Assembly: GCA_913044215.1 (NCBI GenBank)
Contig: CAJWOT010000010.1
Span: 1 to 35,531, forward strand
Direction: 5' to 3'
Origin: an uncultured Rhodospirillaceae bacterium
GTDB taxonomy: Bacteria > Pseudomonadota > Alphaproteobacteria > UBA8366 > GCA-2717185
Length of the DNA stretch: 35,531 nucleotides
Under the pieces are notes generated by a model that saw only the letters and a list, made by a program, of their open reading frames with translations, was not told the DNA's origin and made no database searches. Shown here piece after piece: positions 8,870 through 16,369 of the stretch. The translations under genes and the position numbers were made by a program. The stretch's first letter is position 1, and each line of letters begins with the position of its first letter.

Positions 8870-8919
8870 TTGACTGGCCGCCGTACGACGCAGGCGTCAC
8901 ACAACCTGGCGGCCGTCAA
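8870..8919 (-). repeat. Nested inverted repeat downstream of the PEP-mutase-family pseudogene
   Basis: Outer arms 8870-8882 (TTGACTGGCCGCC) and 8908-8919 (GGCGGCCGTCAA) pair over 12 bp with one bulged T. Inside, 8887-8891 (GACGC) and 8894-8898 (GCGTC) form a second tight hairpin with a 2-base loop. There is no T-run, so it is not a classic terminator; it could stabilise the 3' end of the minus-strand transcript. It also occupies the leader of the MFS gene, so an attenuator role is possible. Confidence 0.5.
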
Positions 8920-8933
8920 TTATATCGTGAGTG

Positions 8934-9767
8934 TCACCCCCGCATATAGCCGGCGAATTCTGGTGTCGGCATCGAAGAGTCGACGGAGCTGAAGGTACCG
9001 TTTTCCTTCGCTTCGGTCGCCGCGGCGACGACACCGCTCATCGCCGCGCGGTAGAGCGACGTGGCAAGGCTAATCCGCTTGACGCCAGCACCGGCGAGCT
9101 CGGCGACGGTAAAGGACTTTCCCGGGATTCCGACCATGAAATTGAACGGTTTCGACAGCGCGTCGCAGACCGTCTTCACCGCCGCGATGTCGGGCAGGCC
9201 CGGCGCCATCAACACATCGGCGCCGGCGGCTTCATAGGCTTTCAGACGTGCGATGGTGTCGTCCAGATCCGGGTTGCCGCGGATGAAGTTCTCGCTGCGC
9301 CCGGTGAGCGTGAAGGCGAAACCGACGGCGCGCGCCGCGTCGGCGGACGCCGCGATCCGTGCGACCGCGCTGTCGGGATCGTAGAAGCCCAGATCGGGAT
9401 CGCCGGAAAAACCTTCGATCGAGCAACCGACGAGACCGGCCTCTGCGGCGCGCTGCACGGTCTTGGCCGCAGCGCTCGGTTCGTGCCCGAAACCGTTCTC
9501 CAAATCCGCCGACACCGGTAAATCCGTCGCCTCGACCACCGCCCGCGCATGGGTCAACGCTTCCTCCCGCGTCACCCCGCCGTCGCGCCAGCCCAATGTG
9601 CCGGCGAACCCGCCGCTCGACGTTGCCAGCGCCTCGAATCACATGCCGGTCAGAATTCGGGCGGTTCCCGCATCGAACGCATTCGCGATGATGAAAGAGT
9701 CGCTGTTTGCGTGTAAGGCACGGAAGCGGTCGGCCTTTTCGGATTGACTAGGCGTCGTGTTTGTCAT
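8934..9767 (-). pseudogene. PEP mutase/isocitrate lyase family enzyme interrupted by an in-frame TGA
   Basis: Read from ATG at 9767 (AAGGAG ribosome-binding site at 9775-9780), the frame encodes a 277-position ICL/PEPM-superfamily protein. The N-terminus ends with FIIANAFDAGTARILTGM, then a TGA at 9639-9641 (codon 43), then FEALATSSGGFAGTLGWRDG and the rest of the barrel, including SADLENGFGHEP. In relatives the stop position is a conserved glycine (GMGFEAL), so GGA to TGA is the likely change. Everything downstream stays in frame. The 3' part could start at a TTG at 9596 but would lack the first strand and helix of the barrel. Functional members cleave or form C-C or C-P bonds in 2-methylisocitrate, oxaloacetate or phosphonopyruvate. 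Probable pseudogene, unless the base is a sequencing error. Confidence 0.85.
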
Positions 9768-9774
9768 CGATCGT

Positions 9775-9780
9775 CTCCTT
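9775..9780 (-). promoter_or_regulatory. Ribosome-binding site fixing the start of the PEP-mutase-family gene
   Basis: AAGGAG on the minus strand, 7 bases before the ATG at 9767. It shows that the original start is upstream of the TGA, not at the internal TTG at 9596. Confidence 0.7.
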
Positions 9781-9913
9781 CTTCACTGGCGCAGGTTATG
9801 CGAGGCCAGTCCGGTGATGTCGAGTGCCAAAACCGTCGGTCGAATGAGGCCATTGCCCTTGCACGGGTCACCTGTAATGCTGGCTCGGTGAGTGGGAAAG
9901 GCAAGAGGCCGCA

Positions 9914-10978
9914 ATGCGTAGGGAACCCGTAACCGATGCCAGCGTCTGGACCGGCGCCGAGCTTGATGCTGACCGGTCCTGGGAATACGTGCTGAGCGAC
10001 GCGCACCGTGCCGAGCTCGATGCCGCGCTTGGCGCGGTCAAGGCGCAGGGGCTCGGCATTCCGGCGGTTTCGAAAGACAGTTTCCCGCTGCCGAGTCTGG
10101 GTCCTGTGCTTACAAGTGTCGGTGACGATCTGCGGGACGGGCGGGGCTTCGCGTTGCTGCGGCGCTTTCCGGTCGAAGGTTACGAGAACGATGATATCGC
10201 CCTGATGTATTGGGGGCTTTGCAGTCATATCGGGATGGGCATCACGCAGAACGGCGAGGGCGGATTCATCCACTACGTCACCGATGGTGCACTGCGGCCC
10301 AGACAGGGCAAGCGCGGCGTCGGGTTTCCCAAGGAATCGAAGCTGCATGTCGATCTGATGGATATCGTCACCTTGCTGTGCGTGCAGCAGGCGCCCGACG
10401 ATCCGCCAAGCCGCGTGGCCAGCTCGACGGCGATCTACAACCGGGTCTTGGCGGAACGCCCGGAGGCGCTGCCGCGGCTTTTTGAGGGCTTCGAGTGGGG
10501 CCGGCAGGATGAGCATGGCGACGGCGAGACGCCGGCTTCCGGCTATAAGGTGCCGTTCTTCAGCGAAAAGGACGGGCATGTCTCCTGTCAGTATAATCGC
10601 AGTTGGATCAACAACGGTTTGAGTTACAAGGGCGCTGAAATGCCGGATTCCGACGCGGCGCTTCTCGACTATGTCGATTCGGTGGCCGACGACGTCCGGT
10701 TCGAGTTCCCTTTCCACACAGGCGACGTACAGTTCTGCAGCAACTACACCGTGTTGCACGGGCGCGCGGCCCATGCCGTTGTTCCGGAGGAGGACCGCAA
10801 ACGGCTCCTGATGCGGATCTGGCTGGACATGCCGGACTTTCGCAAATTTTCCGACGAAGCGATCGTGCGCTACGGCATTGGCCGTCACGGTCAGCTCGGC
10901 TGGACGGCCGAAGAAATGCTGGCCGGCGTCAATGATGTAACGCGGCCCCGTCGCGCCGACGGGGCGCTCCAGCTTTAG
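9914..10978 (+). CDS. TauD/TfdA-family Fe(II)/2-oxoglutarate dioxygenase
   Basis: Cytosolic non-haem iron oxygenase (354 aa) that would couple 2-oxoglutarate decarboxylation to hydroxylation of a small organic substrate. The metal triad is visible: His145-x-Asp147 in ESKLHVDLMD and distal His282 in YTVLHGRAAH; Arg297 or Arg301 (DRKRLLMRIW) would bind 2-oxoglutarate. Length is nearer the longer TauD/TfdA members than TauD itself. ATG at 9914 follows AAGAGG by about 6 bases. It starts a plus-strand operon with two EamA transporters; only 15 bases separate it from the next gene, which is in the same frame. Substrate cannot be inferred; the second dioxygenase in this window (14274) is not a close copy. 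Confidence 0.88.
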   Translation: MRREPVTDASVWTGAELDADRSWEYVLSDAHRAELDAALGAVKAQGLGIPAVSKDSFPLPSLGPVLTSVGDDLRDGRGFALLRRFPVEGYENDDIALMYWGLCSHIGMGITQNGEGGFIHYVTDGALRPRQGKRGVGFPKESKLHVDLMDIVTLLCVQQAPDDPPSRVASSTAIYNRVLAERPEALPRLFEGFEWGRQDEHGDGETPASGYKVPFFSEKDGHVSCQYNRSWINNGLSYKGAEMPDSDAALLDYVDSVADDVRFEFPFHTGDVQFCSNYTVLHGRAAHAVVPEEDRKRLLMRIWLDMPDFRKFSDEAIVRYGIGRHGQLGWTAEEMLAGVNDVTRPRRADGALQL

Positions 10979-10993
10979 AACCGAAAACGCCAC

Positions 10994-11866
10994 TTGTTCG
11001 AACATTTCCTCCCGGTCGTCTACTCGCTGGGCGCAGGCTTCCTGTTCGCGCTGGGGGCGCATCTGCTCAGCTTCGGCATGCGCTACAGCGACCCGCAGAC
11101 GGGCGCGTTGATCGACATCGGCGCCTCCACGGTGCTGTTCTGGCTGCTGCTGCCCTTCTATATCGAATGGCACTACTGGCTGACGGCGGCGACGGCCGTG
11201 TTCGTCGCCGTCGGATGTTTCCGGCCCTTCGTATCAGCCAGTCTCGGCGCCTGGGGCGTGCGCTTTCTCGGACCAACCTTGACCAGCACGGTCGGCGCCA
11301 CGACGCCGCTGTTCGGCGCCGCGTTCGGTGTGTTTCTCCTGGGCGAGCATCTGACATTGCCCATCACAGCGGGGACCGCCGCGATAATCTTTGGGATGGC
11401 ATTGCTGTCCTATCGTGGGCAGGTCAAGACCGCCTGGCCGCTTTGGGCGCTGTTGTTTCCGCTCGGTGCCGCGATCGTGCGGGCGGGCGCGAATACCTTC
11501 AACAAAATTGGACTGGAGATGGTCCCCAGTCCCTTCTTTGCTGGCCTGGTTACCTTTACGATCTCGTTCTTTCTGGCGTTGAGCGTGCACGGAGTCCGGC
11601 GCCAACCGGTCCCGAATTTCCGGACAACGCCAGGCCTTTGGTGGTTTGCTGCCGCGGGGGTCGTGCATGCCATCGCGGTGACCTTGGTCAATCTCGCCCT
11701 GCAGATCAGTCAGATAATTATTGTGTTGCCGCTGATCTCTACCTTTCCGCTCTTTTCCCTGGCACTCACACTGTTCGTGTTCAAGAGGGAAGTACTCGAC
11801 CGGCGGACGATCATCGCAACCCTGCTGGTCGTCCCTGGCGTTTTGCTGATCGCCGCCTCAAGATGA
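10994..11866 (+). CDS. EamA/DMT-family transporter (first of a tandem pair)
   Basis: Inner-membrane drug/metabolite transporter (290 aa) with about ten hydrophobic helices in two EamA halves (about residues 1-135 and 150-288). The first reads VVYSLGAGFLFALGAHLLS and the second opens at WALLFPLGAAIVRAGAN. The start must be TTG at 10994: the preceding dioxygenase stop is in the same frame 18 bases upstream, no ATG or GTG lies between, and the next ATG (residue 29) would remove most of the first helix. The ribosome-binding site is poor, suggesting translation coupled to the dioxygenase. Likely moves the substrate or product of that enzyme; direction unknown. Confidence 0.85.
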   Translation: MFEHFLPVVYSLGAGFLFALGAHLLSFGMRYSDPQTGALIDIGASTVLFWLLLPFYIEWHYWLTAATAVFVAVGCFRPFVSASLGAWGVRFLGPTLTSTVGATTPLFGAAFGVFLLGEHLTLPITAGTAAIIFGMALLSYRGQVKTAWPLWALLFPLGAAIVRAGANTFNKIGLEMVPSPFFAGLVTFTISFFLALSVHGVRRQPVPNFRTTPGLWWFAAAGVVHAIAVTLVNLALQISQIIIVLPLISTFPLFSLALTLFVFKREVLDRRTIIATLLVVPGVLLIAASR

Positions 11867-11870
11867 GTCA

Positions 11871-12764
11871 ATGGCTCAAGATACAGTAACCGATAAAAAC
11901 CGGCGCGCCGGCGCAGGATACCTCTTCGCCATTATCGCCTCCGTCGGGCTTGGTTCGGCTGTCGCCTTCTCACGCGCTTCCTATGATGGGGGTACAGACC
12001 CGCTATCCGTATCGACAGTGCGTGCCGTGTTCGGGTCCTGCTTGGTCGGTCTGTTTTGCGTCCTGTCTGGGCGCTCGCTGCGCGTGCCGCGCCGCCTCTG
12101 GCCGCATTTGCTCTGCCTCGGTCTGATGATCGGCTACATGTTCTACGGCAATATCGGCGCCGTCCAATACATACCGATCGGTTTGGCGGCCCTGTTGTTC
12201 TTCGTCTATCCGCCGCTGGTGGCGGTCTTCGTCGCCATACTCGACCGCCGCCCGGTCGGAGGGCTGAAAGCGGTCGCTCTGATTGGCGCTTTCGTCGGCC
12301 TGATTTTGATGTTGGGTGTCGATCTCGACACGATCGATTGGCGCGGCGTGGCGCTGGCCTTGGCTGCGGGGGTCTTGGCCGCTGTGAATGCGGTGTGGAT
12401 CGCCCGGGTGATGCACGGCATGGACGTCCTGGTATTGACCTTCTACATGTCCGCGGTCGGGGCGGTGGTCCTCCTGATCGCAACCGCCGGTGCCGGCGGG
12501 ATCACGCTGCCGACGAGCAGCCTCGGATGGTGGGGTGCGTTCGGCGTCGTGTTGTGCCAGGGCTGCTCGATCCCGTTCTTCTACGCCTCGCTGCCGAGGA
12601 TCGGGCCGGAAAAGGCGGCGATGCTAAACAATCTGCAGCCCGTCACCAGCGTGCTGATGGCTTATTTTCTTTTCGCCGAGTTGCTGTCCTCGGTGCAGAT
12701 ATTGGGTGGCGCCATGGTGCTGGGCGGAATCCTGCTGATGCAGTGGCAGGACCGCCGTAACTAA
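11871..12764 (+). CDS. EamA/DMT-family transporter (second of a tandem pair)
   Basis: Second ten-helix EamA protein (297 aa), starting 4 bases after the first ends. The N-terminal half (GYLFAIIASVGLGSAVAFSR) and the C-terminal half (WWGAFGVVLCQGCSIPFFYA, then ERIG-like RIGPEKAAMLNNLQPVTSVL) match the typical EamA repeat, with the conserved proline-threonine segment before the last helices. It is clearly diverged from its neighbour, so this is not a recent duplication. Tandem DMT genes can form heterodimers or act separately. It has no clear ribosome-binding site and is probably coupled to the gene before it. Its stop overlaps the end of the convergent AhpD-like gene by 4 bases. Confidence 0.85.
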   Translation: MAQDTVTDKNRRAGAGYLFAIIASVGLGSAVAFSRASYDGGTDPLSVSTVRAVFGSCLVGLFCVLSGRSLRVPRRLWPHLLCLGLMIGYMFYGNIGAVQYIPIGLAALLFFVYPPLVAVFVAILDRRPVGGLKAVALIGAFVGLILMLGVDLDTIDWRGVALALAAGVLAAVNAVWIARVMHGMDVLVLTFYMSAVGAVVLLIATAGAGGITLPTSSLGWWGAFGVVLCQGCSIPFFYASLPRIGPEKAAMLNNLQPVTSVLMAYFLFAELLSSVQILGGAMVLGGILLMQWQDRRN

Positions 12765-13345
12765 CTGGGATCGGGGAGGGCGCTCGCATCCAACCCACGC
12801 GCTTCGAAAGCGGGCATCACGCCGTCCTCCATGTCGATCTGCAGCGCTTGGTTGATGCGGTTGAACATACCGGTGAGCGTGATGCGCATGGTCAGCTCGA
12901 CGATTTGCGCTTCGCTGAAATGCTTGCGCAGATCCTCGAACACCTGGTCCCGGATGCCCCAGGCCCGCTCCGTCACCAGCACGGCGTAGTCCCGCACCAG
13001 CTTTTCGACCTCGCTCAACCCCGGCGGGTCGGGTTCGAGGATGCGGTCGATGGTCTCCGGATCGACGCCCTCATCGACCGCCATCGCCGAATGATGCGCG
13101 ACGCAATAGGGGCAGGCGTTGGTCTGGCTGACGGCGATCACGGCGATCTCGACCAGACGCTGCGGGAAGTTGCCGGCTTTCCTGATGTCTGTCGCCATGC
13201 CGAAGATGTGTTTCATCCCGGCCGGTGAATGCGCGTACACCGGAACCTGGTTCTCGAAATAGGCGAACAGCTTGCTGAACCGGGCGAAATCGTCTTTCGC
13301 GTCGTCCGCGACATCGTCGATGGTCAAGGGCGTGACCCGGGGCAT
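12761..13345 (-). CDS. AhpD-like carboxymuconolactone decarboxylase-family protein
   Basis: Small helical protein (194 aa) of the CMD/AhpD superfamily, probably a thiol peroxidase-type enzyme. The redox motif is present: Cys78-x-x-Cys81 with His84/His85 (NACPYCVAHHSAM), as in AhpD-like peroxidase-related proteins. Length fits the peroxidase-related branch. ATG at 13345 has GAGGAA about 6 bases upstream. It follows the truncated ABC ATPase remnant by 22 bases on the same strand, so it was probably the last gene of the transporter operon that was deleted. The transcript now starts from the remnant's promoter near 13900. The physiological partner is unknown. Confidence 0.85.
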   Translation of the reverse strand: MPRVTPLTIDDVADDAKDDFARFSKLFAYFENQVPVYAHSPAGMKHIFGMATDIRKAGNFPQRLVEIAVIAVSQTNACPYCVAHHSAMAVDEGVDPETIDRILEPDPPGLSEVEKLVRDYAVLVTERAWGIRDQVFEDLRKHFSEAQIVELTMRITLTGMFNRINQALQIDMEDGVMPAFEARGLDASALPDPS

Positions 13346-13367
13346 GGCAGGTTCCTCGGTTAGCGTG

Positions 13368-13813
13368 TCAGGGGCCGGGCGGTGTCACTGCCGCCGCTGC
13401 GGGGATGCGGCCTTCCTTGACAGCGTGGCAAGCTGCAAGACCGCTTTCGGTTTGTTTCAAGACGGGCGCTTCTTGGCGGCACCGGTCCTCGACGAAGGGG
13501 CAGCGCGGGTGGAAGGCGCAGCCGCTTGGCGGATTGATCGGATTGGGCACTTCGCCGCGCACAGGGGTGCGGTCGCGGCCCGACATCTCCAGGTCGGGAA
13601 TCGTGTCGAGCAACAGCCGCGTATAGAGGTACTGCGGTTTGGTGAACAGGTCGCGCGCGGTTGCAACTTCGCAAAGCCGTCCCAGATACATGACGCCGAT
13701 CCGGTCCGACACATTGTAGACGACGGCGAGATTGTGACTGATGAACAGGCAGGTCAGGCCCAGCCGTTGTTGCAGGCAGCCGCAACCGCGATGGCGGTGA
13801 GTGTTTTCCGCAT
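13368..13813 (-). pseudogene. Deletion scar: exported-protein start fused to the C-terminal end of an oligopeptide ABC ATPase
   Basis: From ATG at 13813 the frame reads MRKTLTAIAVAAA, a standard signal-peptide start, but stops at 13754-13756 after 19 codons. In another frame, from about 13775 down to the stop at 13368-13370, the sequence is the end of an OppD/OppF/DppF-type ATPase: LQQRLGLTCLFISHN (H-loop), then VSDRIGVMYLGRLCE, and the family's C-terminal cysteine segment CAFHPRCPFVEDRC. The Walker A, Q-loop, signature and Walker B portions are absent. The simplest reading is a deletion joining the start of a substrate-binding protein to the end of the last ATPase gene, removing the permeases and most of both ATPases. 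The junction lies near 13770-13780. A misassembly would look the same. Confidence 0.8.
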
Positions 13814-13820
13814 GGATATT

Positions 13821-13826
13821 CTCCCT
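13821..13826 (-). promoter_or_regulatory. Ribosome-binding site of the truncated exported-protein gene
   Basis: AGGGAG on the minus strand, 7 bases before ATG 13813. Its quality shows that the short reading frame was once a real gene start. Confidence 0.65.
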
Positions 13827-13877
13827 GATTTCTTAGCCCGTTTCGCAATGTGCGCCGAGCCAAATATTAGAATCGCG

Positions 13878-13905
13878 AAATTACGTTGTTCGTAAAAAGT
13901 GTCAA
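13878..13905 (-). promoter_or_regulatory. Candidate regulated promoter of the deleted ABC transporter operon
   Basis: On the minus strand a perfect -35 TTGACA (13905-13900) is followed 16 bases later by a weak -10 TAATTT (13883-13878). A perfect palindrome TTACG-N5-CGTAA (13881-13895) fills the spacer, where a repressor would block RNA polymerase. Transcription would start about 60 bases before the ATG at 13813. The regulator is not identifiable here. Confidence 0.45.
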
Positions 13906-13976
13906 TAACCGATCGCACCGCTCGTGATCTCTCGATTGATTGTGACGGATGGGCGCCCTTCGCCTATTTTGCCGCG

Positions 13977-14198
13977 ATGTTCAAGATCAAGGCCTATGCC
14001 CTTCTCATCGCGCTGCTGACGTTTGTCGGTTATTTCGGCGTTTACGGCTTCTACACCACGCTGGCGGACAGTATCGGTGAGGTCTGGGCCTTCGTGGGCG
14101 CCGCCGTGGTCGCCGTGGGTGTGCTGATCATCGCCGCTGTCGGGATCACCATGATCAAATCCAGACCACCGGAAATGGGGAAGGTGCCAGAAGAATAG
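13977..14198 (+). CDS. Small two-helix membrane protein, unknown function
   Basis: A 73-residue protein with two hydrophobic helices (about residues 6-27 and 35-57) and a charged C-terminal tail ending KSRPPEMGKVPEE. ATG at 13977 starts just before the first helix; a longer in-frame GTG start at 13899 would add 26 residues with no recognisable features. No clear ribosome-binding site is present for either, so expression is uncertain. It stands alone between the ABC remnant promoter and a dioxygenase gene. I do not recognise the family. Confidence 0.5.
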   Translation: MFKIKAYALLIALLTFVGYFGVYGFYTTLADSIGEVWAFVGAAVVAVGVLIIAAVGITMIKSRPPEMGKVPEE

Positions 14199-14273
14199 AC
14201 TGGCGCATTTTGCCTCAGCCGGTGCTGAAACGCTAAAATCGCACAGTTGCTAACGTTTGTGAGGACGGGCTCG

Positions 14274-15143
14274 ATGGATGGATCGACGACGGCGTACAAA
14301 CACATCACCGTGTCGCCGATTGCCGGCTCGATGGGGGCGGAAATACAGGGTGTGGACCTGACCGCGCTCGAAGATGAAGTTTTCGACGAACTCTACGACG
14401 CCTGGCTGCGCCACCATGTCGTCGTGCTGCGCGATCAGGAGATCACACCGGACCAGCAGCTCGCTTTCGCGCTGCGCTTCGGCGAGATCCATTACCACCC
14501 CTACATGAAGGGGATGGACGACCATCCGGAAATCCTTGAGATCATCAAGGAGCCTGGCGATCAGTACACCTTTGGGTCGAGTTGGCACACCGACCAGATG
14601 TTCAACCCGCAGCCGGCCAAGGCGACCATGCTATACGCGAAGGAAACGCCAAGCTGCGGCGGCGACACGATCTTCGCCAACATGCACCTTGCCTACGACG
14701 CGCTGTCGGACGGCATGCAGGACATGCTGGCTGACGTGAAGAGCTGGTGCAGCGGCGACAAGTTCAAGCAGGGCGGCCGACCGCAGCGCAAGGATCGTTA
14801 CGCGGGGAACGCCCAGATGCTGGCGAAACTGCGCGATCCCGGCAATCTGCAAACCGAGTCGGCGCACCCGCTGTTCCGGACCCATCCGGAGACGGGACGC
14901 AAGGCACTCTATATGGGCAATCACGTGAAGAGCCTGCACGAGTTCGACGAAGCCGAGGCGGAACCGATCCTCGACTATTTGCGGGCCCATTCGGTGCGGC
15001 CGGAATTCACCTGCCGGGTCGGCTGGCGGCCGGGCACATTGACGATTTGGGACAACCGGTCGGTCCAGCATTTCGCCGTCGCGGACTACAATGAACGCCG
15101 CCGCATGCACCGCATCACGATTGCCGGCGATACGCCGTTTTAG
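14274..15143 (+). CDS. TauD/TfdA-family dioxygenase
   Basis: Fe(II)/2-oxoglutarate-dependent oxygenase (289 aa) close in length and layout to taurine and 2,4-D dioxygenases. Opening ITVSPIAGSMGAEIQGVDL is the family's N-terminal signature. Metal ligands are His105-x-Asp107 (SSWHTDQMF) and His266 (SVQHFAVADY); Arg277 or Arg280 (ERRRMHRIT) would bind 2-oxoglutarate. The start at 14274 is chosen over an in-frame TTG at 14247 because GAGGA lies 8-9 bases upstream and homology starts just after. It is a single-gene unit, ending 220 bases before the convergent MBL hydrolase with a repeat element between. Whether it acts on a sulfonate, phenoxy acid or other substrate is not decidable here. Confidence 0.9.
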   Translation: MDGSTTAYKHITVSPIAGSMGAEIQGVDLTALEDEVFDELYDAWLRHHVVVLRDQEITPDQQLAFALRFGEIHYHPYMKGMDDHPEILEIIKEPGDQYTFGSSWHTDQMFNPQPAKATMLYAKETPSCGGDTIFANMHLAYDALSDGMQDMLADVKSWCSGDKFKQGGRPQRKDRYAGNAQMLAKLRDPGNLQTESAHPLFRTHPETGRKALYMGNHVKSLHEFDEAEAEPILDYLRAHSVRPEFTCRVGWRPGTLTIWDNRSVQHFAVADYNERRRMHRITIAGDTPF

Positions 15144-15192
15144 GCAAGGCTGATTGCTCGGTTTTAGGATTGCTTGTTTAAATTGCGGAAAC

Positions 15193-15302
15193 TGTCATCC
15201 CGGACAAGGCGCCTTGCGCCGCAAATCCGGGCTGAACGGCCATCAGGACCGTTCAGGGGAAACGGTATGGGTTGCATAGCGGCTGTGAAGGCCGGGGTGA
15301 CA
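15193..15302. repeat. About 110-bp element with inverted-repeat ends and internal palindromes
   Basis: TGTCATCCCGG at 15193-15203 is mirrored by CCGGGGTGACA at 15292-15302 (10 of 11 positions). Inside are a perfect palindrome AAGGCGCCTT (15206-15215) and an 8-bp hairpin CTGAACGG/CCGTTCAG (15232-15239 and 15249-15256, 9-base loop). It encodes no protein and lies between two converging genes. Short dispersed elements with this kind of TGTCATCCCGG end are common in alphaproteobacterial genomes. No second copy is present in this window. Confidence 0.6.
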
Positions 15303-15363
15303 TGCGGTGACTTATCGCTGTTGAGTGTCCAATTGGCGGATAGGCTAACAATCAGACTTCAAA

Positions 15364-16242
15364 TCAGCTGTCGCCAAGTAGGTTGAACCGGAAGCTGTCG
15401 CCATGGCTGCAGATATGGCCCATGGTGGGCGAGGCGAAATGCGCCGGGGCGATCAGCGTGTCGGTATCCGCGTGGCGTTCGATCAGGGCGCGGCGGGTCT
15501 TGCCGGACAGAACCCGGTCCTCGCAGGCGCGGCTCGACCATTCCGGGCGGACCAGCTGGATCGGATGGTGGATGACATCGCCGGTCAACACCGCGTTTGC
15601 GCCGCCGGATGACAGGTTGAGCACGATATTGCCCGGCGTGTGACCAGGCGCCGGTTCTAGCGAGATGCCATGATCGACCTCGTAGTCCGAATCGACGAGC
15701 ACCGCCTGACCGGCCTCGACGACGGGCAGCACGCTGTCGTCATAGACGTTCGGCACGGGGCCCTGGCTGCCGTCCTTTTCGCGCTGTAGCCAGAAATCGT
15801 GCTCCTTGCGGGCGAAAACGTATTTCGCGTTCGGGAAGGTGGGGACCCAGCGCCCATCGACCAGCTTGGTGTTCCAGCCGACATGATCGACATGCAGGTG
15901 CGTGCACATGACAATGTCGATGTCTTCCGGCTGCACGCCGGCCGCGGCAAGCGTGTCCAGATAGGGCGTGTTCAACTGATGGAACATGGGCCGGCCCGGC
16001 CGGTCCTTGTGGTTGCCGACACAGGCATCGACGAGGATCGTGTGGTTCGGCGTCTTCAACACGTAGGACTGGATGTTGAGGATGATCATCATCGAAGCCG
16101 GGTCGATATATTTCGGGATCAGCCAGTCCCGGTTCGCCTCCAGCACATCTTCGGTGGCGTCCGGTATGAAATCGTAGAGATTGACGAACGGCTGTTCGCT
16201 CTCAACGACGCGGCTGATTTCGATCTCGCCCAAGCGGTGCAT
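15364..16242 (-). CDS. MBL-fold metallo-hydrolase
   Basis: Metallo-beta-lactamase-fold hydrolase (292 aa from ATG 16242). The dinuclear metal motif THLHVDHVGW is at residues 114-123 (His115, His117, Asp119, His120), followed by a histidine in PAPGHTPGN and the bridging aspartate in LTGDVIHH. The extended frame up to 16452 is rejected because an AGGAAGGA ribosome-binding site sits just before 16242 and the preceding residues are low-complexity arginine-rich. The family includes lactonases and other ester or thioester hydrolases; the quorum-quenching lactonase branch is possible but not shown. No signal peptide, so cytosolic. Convergent with the dioxygenase at 14274. Confidence 0.9.
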   Translation of the reverse strand: MHRLGEIEISRVVESEQPFVNLYDFIPDATEDVLEANRDWLIPKYIDPASMMIILNIQSYVLKTPNHTILVDACVGNHKDRPGRPMFHQLNTPYLDTLAAAGVQPEDIDIVMCTHLHVDHVGWNTKLVDGRWVPTFPNAKYVFARKEHDFWLQREKDGSQGPVPNVYDDSVLPVVEAGQAVLVDSDYEVDHGISLEPAPGHTPGNIVLNLSSGGANAVLTGDVIHHPIQLVRPEWSSRACEDRVLSGKTRRALIERHADTDTLIAPAHFASPTMGHICSHGDSFRFNLLGDS

Positions 16243-16360
16243 GACGGTTCCTTCCTGTCCCGTTATTCGGTCAGTATAGCGGCGGAACCCGCGGCCTCGC
16301 CATCCCTGGCGGTTGACCTGCCGCGCGGACTCGGTCGATGGTCGATCGATCGACAGAGCG

Positions 16361-16366
16361 AGGGAA
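16361..16366 (+). promoter_or_regulatory. Ribosome-binding site marking the start of the frameshifted membrane protein
   Basis: AGGGAA 3-4 bases before ATG 16370, within the longer GCGAGGGAAG. It supports 16370, not the unpreceded GTG at 16407, as the original start. Confidence 0.6.
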
Positions 16367-16369
16367 GCC

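Noticed and set aside
9639-9641. TGA read as selenocysteine in the PEP-mutase-family gene
   Set aside because: The position is a conserved glycine next to the barrel, not a catalytic cysteine, and I see no SECIS-like hairpin directly after it.
9764-11173. Long 469-codon open frame on the minus strand opposite the dioxygenase
   Set aside because: Composition is arginine/histidine-rich with no motif, and it is antisense to a gene with a clear His-x-Asp motif. Typical of antisense frames in GC-rich DNA.
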